10,395 nucleotides of DNA from assembly GCA_038212305.1 (NCBI GenBank), contig JBBQUP010000112.1:1-10395 (forward strand), written 5' to 3'. This DNA comes from JBBQUP01 sp038212305. Lineage in GTDB: Bacteria > Bacteroidota > Bacteroidia > Bacteroidales > Marinilabiliaceae. The position numbers and the translations under genes were made by a program. Below are positions 1-4,765 of this stretch, piece after piece (within the stretch, counting starts at the first letter, position 1; each line of letters starts with the position of its first letter). Below the pieces are notes generated by a model. It saw only the letters and a program-made list of their open reading frames with translations. It searched no databases and was not told where the DNA came from.

Positions 1-1
1 T

Positions 2-496
2 GAAGAAACATTTACCAATGTGGTGAATCAAATGAAAGTTCATGCGTCGTTTAAAGAATCTGTTTTTATTTTAGCCATTTCGCAGGAATCAAAAGTAGAA
101 AACGCTGATAATTCATCGCGAATTCATTACTTAAATGCTCCATGGGATCAAACATCGTTGCTAAACACCTTCGCTGAATTTATAACACTAAGCAAACTAC
201 AAAAACCCGATTTAAACTCAATTGAAAAAATTCCTAAAACAGATCCAACTATTCGTAAAGTAATAATCGACGAATTTAAATCAATATTTTTCAACCAATG
301 GGAAACTATTAAACAATATCCTTCGTTTAAAAATACGATAAAGATTGCAAATCATCTTATACAAGCGTCTGAAACGCAGCATGATCTTGAATTATTAAAC
401 TTGGCACAACAATTGCTTCACAATGCAAATACGTTTAATGTGGATGAAACAAATAAGCAAATCACTAAAATTGATTCCATCATTAATACAAAATAA
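2..496 (+). CDS. Hybrid sensor histidine kinase, C-terminal fragment (cut by window edge)
   Basis: The frame is open to the left edge, so this is the last 164 residues of a longer protein; the GTG at position 20 is not a convincing start. Residues 20-63 of the fragment fit the end of a receiver domain: strand 4 (VFILAIS, keeping the Ser/Thr position), strand 5 (IHYLNAPW) and helix 5 (LLNTFAEFI). Where receivers carry Lys-Pro, this one has Ala46-Pro47, so the conserved lysine is lost. From about residue 80 a helical tail follows (from DEFKSIFFNQWETIK on). I recognise this tail as the helical C-terminus common on Bacteroidota hybrid kinases after the receiver; it has no HxxKG motif, so it is not a normal Hpt phosphotransfer domain. 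The next gene starts 9 bp after the stop and also encodes a receiver and kinase, which supports a signalling operon. The sensor and kinase core lie outside the window. Family assignment is moderately sure; the ligand is unknown. Confidence 0.62.
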   Translation, partial: EETFTNVVNQMKVHASFKESVFILAISQESKVENADNSSRIHYLNAPWDQTSLLNTFAEFITLSKLQKPDLNSIEKIPKTDPTIRKVIIDEFKSIFFNQWETIKQYPSFKNTIKIANHLIQASETQHDLELLNLAQQLLHNANTFNVDETNKQITKIDSIINTK

Positions 497-505
497 AAAC
501 CGAAT

Positions 506-1693
506 ATGGCAAGTAACGGTAAAATATTAATTATTGACGATAACCCGAAGAACATTCAGGTAGCCGCAACAATACTTGCCCAAAGCGGTTATGAAATGGA
601 GTTTGGACTAGATGGCAAAACAGGAATTCATTGGCTCGAAGAGACATCATTTGACTTAATTTTACTTGATGTGATGATGCCTGAACAAGATGGATTTGAT
701 GTTTGTCTTGAAATAAAAAGCAAACCCAAACTTGCTTCCATCCCAATTATTTTTGTTACGGCTAAAGCCGATCGCGAAAGTATGGTTAGAGGTTTTGAGG
801 TTGGCGGCGAAGATTATGTTTTAAAACCATACGATGCACAAGAGCTTTTAGCTCGTATTCGGGTACATCTCGAATTAAAGAAAAGTAAAGAAGCATTACT
901 GCAACTCAATAACGATTTAGCTAAAAAAGTTGATGAACGAACTGAAGAAATTCGATTTGCTTATCAAATGCTTAACGATTCTAATATTACGCTTCAAAAA
1001 ACCAATGAAGATTTAGTTCGTTTAGAACATGCCAAACATGAATTTCTTAATATCATAGGACATCAGGTTGGTGGATCATTGCATGGAGTTATTGGAACCT
1101 TACAAATACTAAAACATAGAGTTGATTCGAAAAAACTATCTCAATTAATTGATAGAGTGGATAATTCACTCGTTAAGCTTGAAGGCTACGTACAAACAGC
1201 ACTGCGAGTTACAGCATTGCATTCGGCCAACATTCAGCTAAAACTAACTCGAATTGATGTAAACAAACTGATTGGATTTTGTTTTTTTAATTTGGATGAA
1301 AAAATAAGACAGAAAAAACTAAAAATCAACAATCAATACTTGCAAACCGAGCTGTTTTTAATGGGTGAGCATCAATTATTAATGTCTTGTCTTTTATCTG
1401 CATTAGAATTTATTATTAATCAAAGTCCCGATTATGGCACTATTACTATTGAGTCAAAAAATGAATCGACTCAAACAACCATAATTTTTAAGAATGAAAA
1501 AGTGTCCATTAACGAACTAGATACTTCGCAATATTTTGATTTCTTTTCCACTCAAACCGACAGTAATTTAGAAGCTGCAAGCTCCCTCGGATTTGCAAAA
1601 GCCATTATCGAAAGTCATAAAGGTGAAATTATATTGAAAAACAGACAAGAAGGAGGAATTGCTTGTTTGCTAATATTTAATAATATTGTGTAA
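506..1693 (+). CDS. Response regulator fused to a degenerate histidine kinase
   Basis: The 395 residues start with a complete receiver domain (about 5-122) with acidic pair D11-D12, phosphoacceptor D55 (LILLDVMMP), T85 and K107-P108. A coiled-coil linker (about 122-178) leads into a dimerisation helix with a histidine at H186 (EFLNIIGHQVGGSLHG). The usual H-E-L-R-T-P box has become H-Q-V-G-G-S, losing the catalytic acidic residue after the histidine. The ATPase region (about 250-392) is weak. At the N-box (LMSCLLSALEF) both asparagines are gone, the G1 motif DxGxG reads as KNEKVSI, and the G2 glycine loop is reduced to SSLGFAKAI, although the following IIESHKGEI is typical. I infer that the receiver can be phosphorylated but the kinase half probably cannot bind ATP normally, so it may act as a dimeric adaptor or phosphotransfer partner of the upstream hybrid kinase. 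The protein is soluble and has no membrane segment. There is no DNA-binding domain. The start is ATG, 9 bp after the previous stop. Confidence 0.85.
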   Translation: MASNGKILIIDDNPKNIQVAATILAQSGYEMEFGLDGKTGIHWLEETSFDLILLDVMMPEQDGFDVCLEIKSKPKLASIPIIFVTAKADRESMVRGFEVGGEDYVLKPYDAQELLARIRVHLELKKSKEALLQLNNDLAKKVDERTEEIRFAYQMLNDSNITLQKTNEDLVRLEHAKHEFLNIIGHQVGGSLHGVIGTLQILKHRVDSKKLSQLIDRVDNSLVKLEGYVQTALRVTALHSANIQLKLTRIDVNKLIGFCFFNLDEKIRQKKLKINNQYLQTELFLMGEHQLLMSCLLSALEFIINQSPDYGTITIESKNESTQTTIIFKNEKVSINELDTSQYFDFFSTQTDSNLEAASSLGFAKAIIESHKGEIILKNRQEGGIACLLIFNNIV

Positions 1694-1706
1694 ACTTTTT
1701 AGAATT

Positions 1707-2615
1707 ATGGAAACACCTAAAAATTTAAACAACAGAACCAATTATATGAGATCAATTATTAAAACCATTCTTCCATTAGGTATTCTTTTGTTCTTCTTAA
1801 TGGGAACCAATCAAGCAAAAGCCAAATCATCTATTGGTAATTTTTATAATCAAACCGATTCGTTTGAAATGGTATTGTATTCATTGCCATCGCCCGAAGA
1901 AATCATATCGTATGTTAATTACGGACAATTAAAATACAGTCCTGGAATAATGCAAAAAACCATACGAACCGACAGGTATGTTAATTCGAAAGATCAATCC
2001 ATTGCCATTGGGATTTATTTAGCTGATTTGGCATACACAATCGTTTTTGAGCAATCGAGGGCGTCGATCGATTATCTGAAAGCCATTGATGATTTAGGTA
2101 AAAGTCAAAATATCTTTCCCCCAATGAGTAAGAAATTTCGTGATCGATTTATTAAAAACCTCGACAACATTGACTCGCTGAGCGCATTGTCTGCTGAGAT
2201 TTACGAAATGGCCATGGACAATTTATATGAAACATCACGCCATAACACTTATGCCGTAATATCCTCAGGTTGTGTTATCGAAAGTTTATATTTGGTGATG
2301 AACTCATATGATAAAACCGTTTCGAGCACACAGTTAGTGAAGAAAATTAGCGATCAAAAGTTAGTGCTCGACCAGCTTATTGAAATGATAGAAGCACATG
2401 TAGATGACAGATCGAAGCTAGTAATAATGGCCGACTTAAAACCTGTTATTGAGGCTTTTAATAGTTTAACTGGGGGGAAATCGTCTGCTACCGTGAAAAA
2501 CAGATACGATGGAGTTGTGATTATTGGAGGGAAATCAAATGTTATTAAATCCAATGTAGCCTACGACGCACTTCGTGAAGCAATAAATGAAGTGCGTAAT
2601 AAATGGATTAAATAA
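1707..2615 (+). CDS. Exported helical protein of unknown function (Bacteroidota LPSP family)
   Basis: I do not know a function for this protein. An ATG at 1707 (302 residues) lies 13 bp after the previous stop; a second ATG at 1746 gives a tighter signal peptide (MRSIIKTILPLGILLFF, likely cleaved after AKA) and may be the true start. A TTG seven codons upstream of 1707 overlaps the previous gene and is less likely. The mature part is mostly predicted helix by eye. With numbering from 1707 it carries LPSPEE at 60-65, IGIYLADLAY at 101-110 and NLDNIDSLSA at 151-160. I recognise these landmarks from a secreted family frequent in Bacteroidota that usually reads LPSP...LGIYGADLxY. There is no lipobox cysteine, so it is probably free in the periplasm. 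It sits directly downstream of two signalling genes and upstream of another exported protein, suggesting a shared transcript and perhaps a sensory or regulatory role; that role is inference. Confidence 0.72.
   Translation: METPKNLNNRTNYMRSIIKTILPLGILLFFLMGTNQAKAKSSIGNFYNQTDSFEMVLYSLPSPEEIISYVNYGQLKYSPGIMQKTIRTDRYVNSKDQSIAIGIYLADLAYTIVFEQSRASIDYLKAIDDLGKSQNIFPPMSKKFRDRFIKNLDNIDSLSALSAEIYEMAMDNLYETSRHNTYAVISSGCVIESLYLVMNSYDKTVSSTQLVKKISDQKLVLDQLIEMIEAHVDDRSKLVIMADLKPVIEAFNSLTGGKSSATVKNRYDGVVIIGGKSNVIKSNVAYDALREAINEVRNKWIK
2566..2597 (+). repeat. Perfect 9-bp inverted repeat at the 3' end of the exported-protein gene
   Basis: ACGCACTTC at 2566-2574 is the exact reverse complement of GAAGTGCGT at 2589-2597, with a 14-nt loop. 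It lies within the last codons of the upstream exported-protein gene. No run of T follows, so it is not a standard intrinsic terminator. It could stabilise or attenuate the mRNA before the next gene, or be chance. Confidence 0.45.
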
Positions 2616-2690
2616 GAAAATCAGGATTTCAATTGTGAAGGATTTGAAATGAATTCACTTTTAAAGTTGACATTAATCAAATTTACCTGC

Positions 2691-3140
2691 ATGAAAAAAA
2701 TTATATCTACTTATAAGCACCTTTTACTTCTGTTGATTTTATTGAGCGGCGGAGTTTATTCATATGCACAAAACTGCAAGGACTACGAAAAAAAATGCAG
2801 CGATGCGCCTAAAGGATTTAAATCGAGCTCAATGTCGCGTTCGTTCTCAATGAAAAAACAGCGTAAAGTAAATATTAATCAAACATTTTATGGCGGCCGA
2901 CAATACTACATGGCGGTATGCGGGAAACCTAAACTAGGTAAAATTCACTTTCGCATTATTGAAGATGATGAAAATAAAACAGTATTGTATGACAATGCTG
3001 CGGATGGCTTTACAATTTCAAAAATGTTTGCTTTCGAGTCTACAATTAAGCTAATAATTGAAATAAGCGCCCCTAATTACTTTACCGATAGCGAATCGGA
3101 ATGCGCAGGAATTGTTTTGGCATATAAAACAATTGAATAA
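2691..3140 (+). CDS. Small exported cysteine-containing protein of unknown function
   Basis: I chose the ATG at 2691 (149 residues) because it begins a standard signal peptide: MKK, then a leucine-rich core (HLLLLLILL), and a likely cleavage near YSYA before QN. An in-frame ATG at 2649 would add 14 residues ahead of this and looks wrong. The mature protein is about 122 residues with four cysteines (C29, C36, C77, C138) that could form two disulfides, and alternating strands typical of a small beta-sandwich. Landmarks are SMSRSFSM (47-54), a glycine-aromatic stretch before AVCGKPKLGKIHF, VLYDNAADGF and a C-terminal ECAGIVLAY. I recognise this layout (C...C, SRS, VLYDN, GCxxxxI) from a Bacteroidota-restricted secreted family without an assigned function. 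No lipobox is present. It is the last gene before the terminator and lies 75 bp after the preceding exported protein, most likely in the same transcript. Confidence 0.7.
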   Translation: MKKIISTYKHLLLLLILLSGGVYSYAQNCKDYEKKCSDAPKGFKSSSMSRSFSMKKQRKVNINQTFYGGRQYYMAVCGKPKLGKIHFRIIEDDENKTVLYDNAADGFTISKMFAFESTIKLIIEISAPNYFTDSESECAGIVLAYKTIE

Positions 3141-3201
3141 AGTGTTTTGTAAATTACTGCGAGATTAATTCGATAATCCTTTTCAAATAAATTACCGCAA
3201 T

Positions 3202-3312
3202 TTATAGTCGTATAAAAACGATAACAATGGTTAGAATTGCAATTAGAAATTGCAAAAGTAAAAACTGTTCCGGTATTTCAATTTTCCTATAACTTCTTGT
3301 CTTTGCTTTCAT
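3202..3312 (-). CDS. Possible 36-residue single-pass membrane peptide
   Basis: On the minus strand an ATG at 3312 opens a 36-codon frame ending with TAA at 3202-3204. It begins MKAKTRSYRKIEIPEQF, a basic N-terminus, and continues with about 17 residues of Leu/Ile/Val/Phe before a final IRL, the shape of a single membrane helix with positive ends. Against it, the start is only 16 bp beyond the bidirectional terminator, leaving little room for a separate promoter, and AT-rich DNA easily yields hydrophobic codons by chance. It lies antisense to the 3' untranslated region of the left operon. Treat it as a candidate only. Confidence 0.18.
   Translation of the reverse strand: MKAKTRSYRKIEIPEQFLLLQFLIAILTIVIVFIRL
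3237..3255. repeat. Short perfect hairpin in the 3' untranslated region
   Basis: TTGCAATT at 3237-3244 is exactly complementary in reverse to AATTGCAA at 3248-3255, with a three-base loop. It lies about 100 bp after the last gene of the left operon and about 75 bp before the terminator. It is AT-rich and lacks a T run, so it could be an mRNA 3'-end structure, a protein-binding dyad, or chance. Confidence 0.4.
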
Positions 3313-3328
3313 GTTAAAAATTAAAATA

Positions 3329-3361
3329 AAAAAGCCTGCTCTTTGGGAAAGCAGGCTTTTT
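3329..3361. terminator. Bidirectional intrinsic terminator
   Basis: AAAAAGCCTGCT at 3329-3340 and AGCAGGCTTTTT at 3350-3361 form a 12-bp perfect stem with a 9-nt loop. The GC-rich inner part is flanked by A on the left and T on the right, so it works as a terminator on both strands. It ends the left four-gene operon about 190 bp after its last stop, and also the minus-strand small zinc-protein gene about 77 bp after that stop. Confidence 0.9.
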
Positions 3362-3379
3362 CGGGAATCTACTACATGC

Positions 3380-3416
3380 ATTAATTAGGGTAGGCTTGGT
3401 TAAACGCCTAATTAAT
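3380..3416. repeat. 10-bp perfect dyad with an alternative pairing
   Basis: ATTAATTAGG at 3380-3389 and CCTAATTAAT at 3407-3416 are perfect reverse complements around a 17-nt loop. The loop side offers a competing pairing, TAGGC (3391-3395) with GCCTA (3406-3410), which reuses part of the right arm. The dyad lies between the terminator and the stop of the minus-strand zinc-protein gene and has no T run. It may be a 3' mRNA structure or a binding site. Confidence 0.5.
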
Positions 3417-3437
3417 ATTTTCAATATCTTATCTGCT

Positions 3438-3626
3438 TTATAAATAATTCAATTTTCCAATACTTATGCATTGTTCGGCTTTGTTCCTTTTCAATTTCGA
3501 TTTACCTTCTGAATCGATTCTACATTGGGTAGAACAATAACCTCTATTTATTACATTTCTATAAAATACGTTCCTTCTTATTTCATATTTTACTCCGCAC
3601 CATCTACATTCACCTGATACTTTCAT
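3438..3626 (-). CDS. Small zinc-ribbon-like protein of unknown function
   Basis: This is a 62-residue basic protein. I start it at the ATG at 3626; a GTG two codons earlier (3632) is possible but less likely. It has one CxxC pair (C7, C10, in ECRWCGVKY) and, 20 residues on, a CxxxC pair (C31, C35, in GYCSTQCR). This spacing fits a single zinc-binding knuckle such as the small treble-clef or zinc-ribbon proteins. The rest is rich in Lys and Arg, which would suit contact with nucleic acid. It stands alone on the minus strand, with the bidirectional terminator about 77 bp downstream and a long AT-rich region upstream that would have to hold its promoter. Cysteine spacing and composition make a real gene more likely than chance. 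The zinc site is inferred from the cysteines, and the role is unknown. Confidence 0.55.
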   Translation of the reverse strand: MKVSGECRWCGVKYEIRRNVFYRNVINRGYCSTQCRIDSEGKSKLKRNKAEQCISIGKLNYL

Positions 3627-3701
3627 ACACACTATTAATATTATTGTTGTCGTTGTATTTAGAGTCTGGTATCAATATTAATAAAGATTTTTTTTATAAA
3701 T

Positions 3702-3805
3702 CGACCCAATGTGTGGAACCCTCCAAATTATATACGAAACTACCGTTTGAGTAAATGAACGAGGTTTTCGGCTTGGTATTTCAACCCCAATTTTGCCCTT
3801 GACAG
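3702..3805. other. Unexplained GC-richer segment in an AT-rich intergenic region
   Basis: The 400 bp between the zinc-protein gene and the LytTR operon have no convincing gene. Within them, these 104 bp are about 43% GC by hand count, while the 70 bp to the left are about 19% and the DNA to the right is also very AT-rich. On the minus strand one frame stays open without an ATG for about 50 codons across it (including IPSRKPRSFTQTVVSYIIW), and another holds only a 19-codon ATG frame. It may be the remnant of a mobile or dispersed repeat, a small RNA or a decayed gene. I cannot tell which. Confidence 0.3.
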
Positions 3806-3902
3806 ATAGATTCAATAAATTCCAAAAGCAAATAATTCATTTAAATGCAGCTTTTTTAACGTCAAAAAGTACTTGTGCCGTTTACAGTAATAAAAAACAT
3901 AC

Positions 3903-3950
3903 AATTATCATATATTAATTATCAAACTATATAAAAATTCAATATCAAAC
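3903..3950. promoter_or_regulatory. Direct repeats upstream of the LytTR operon, possible operator
   Basis: TATCAAAC occurs at 3920-3927 and again at 3943-3950, 23 bp apart start to start, close to two helical turns. A related AATTATCA occurs at 3903-3910 and is repeated at 3917-3924. LytTR regulators usually bind paired direct repeats about two turns apart, and these lie 78-125 bp before the regulator's own start. The DNA is very AT-rich, so chance repeats are not rare. No good Bacteroidota promoter pair (TTTG with TAnnTTTG) was found in the leader. Confidence 0.25.
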
Positions 3951-4027
3951 ATTTTCATTTGATTATAAAAATCATGATCTTGGATTACATTTAAAAGTAC
4001 AATCCTCTTTTACGAAAAATAACATAA

Positions 4028-4765
4028 ATGCATCGAGCTGTTATAATTGATGATGAAATCACATCTCAACGAAGCTTAGAAAAAATCATAGAACTCTATT
4101 TTAAAGAACGAATCTGTGTTGTTGGCATGGCTAATTCTCTAAAACTAGGTATTCAATTAATAAATAAACATAAGCCCGACATTGTTTTTCTCGACATGGA
4201 GATGCCTGTACAAGGGGGCTTAGAATTATTTGATTACTTAGAGATTAATTTTGAAGTTGTAGTTATCACGGCATATAAAGGTTATGCTATTGAAGCATTA
4301 CGAATGGGTGCAAGTGATTATTTATTAAAGCCAATTAATATTAAAGAGTTATTAAATTGCATTGATCGCATTGATTCGACACAAGAAGCCGACAATGATC
4401 TTCCTGCTGATTTACTTAAATACAATTCAGGAAAACTATTACTTCCTAACATTAAAGGTTTTTTTATAGTTGCCTTCACCGAAATTGTAGCCATGGAAGC
4501 TGATGGAAACTACACTTGGGTTTACAAAAAAAACAAAGAAAAACTCCACATATCTAAAACACTTGGCTACATTGAACAAATGCTTCCAGCCAGATATTTT
4601 TTACGCTCACATCGATCTTCCATTGTGAATGTGAACTTCATTACAGAGATAAACAAAGAAAATGGAATCATTATTCTTGGAGAAATGAATCAACCTTTAT
4701 CTGAAAAAAACACCAAAATAGTTATCGATAAACTTAATGAAATGCTCGATGGACAATCGAATTAA
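4028..4765 (+). CDS. LytTR-family response regulator
   Basis: This is a cytoplasmic DNA-binding regulator of the LytR/AlgR type, 245 residues, normal for the family. The receiver (about 3-117) has the acidic pair D8-D9, phosphoacceptor D56 in IVFLDMEMP, T81, and K101-P102. After a short linker the LytTR DNA-binding domain (about 135-238) shows IVAMEADGNYTWVY (153-166) and the signature FLRSHRSSIVNVNFI (191-205). Its partner is the sensor kinase gene that starts inside its last codons: the two overlap by 29 bp (or 17 bp if the kinase begins at its second ATG), which implies translational coupling. The start is ATG preceded by an A-rich stretch and no Shine-Dalgarno sequence, as usual in Bacteroidota. 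Candidate direct repeats upstream could be its own binding site. Target genes are unknown; the cyclase two genes on is an obvious candidate. Confidence 0.93.
   Translation: MHRAVIIDDEITSQRSLEKIIELYFKERICVVGMANSLKLGIQLINKHKPDIVFLDMEMPVQGGLELFDYLEINFEVVVITAYKGYAIEALRMGASDYLLKPINIKELLNCIDRIDSTQEADNDLPADLLKYNSGKLLLPNIKGFFIVAFTEIVAMEADGNYTWVYKKNKEKLHISKTLGYIEQMLPARYFLRSHRSSIVNVNFITEINKENGIIILGEMNQPLSEKNTKIVIDKLNEMLDGQSN

Noticed and set aside
531..746. Minus-strand open frame of 71 codons inside the receiver domain of the response-regulator gene
   Set aside because: It lies wholly opposite a well-supported receiver domain and has no recognisable motif.
1686..1706. TTG start for the exported helical protein overlapping the preceding stop
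   Set aside because: Two later ATGs give better starts, and the extra residues do not fit a signal peptide.
2354..2554. Minus-strand open frame of 66 codons inside the exported helical protein gene
   Set aside because: It is antisense to a coherent plus-strand gene and shows only low-complexity hydrophobic and serine codons.
3838..3840. Minus-strand 19-codon ATG frame starting here (MNYLLLEFIESICQGQNWG)
   Set aside because: It is too short, has no motif, and stops inside the GC-richer segment; there is no sign of translation.
3986..3993. TACATTTA as a promoter -7 element for the LytTR operon
   Set aside because: The final G of TAnnTTTG is missing, and the TTTG upstream at 3958 is 24 bp away, longer than normal.
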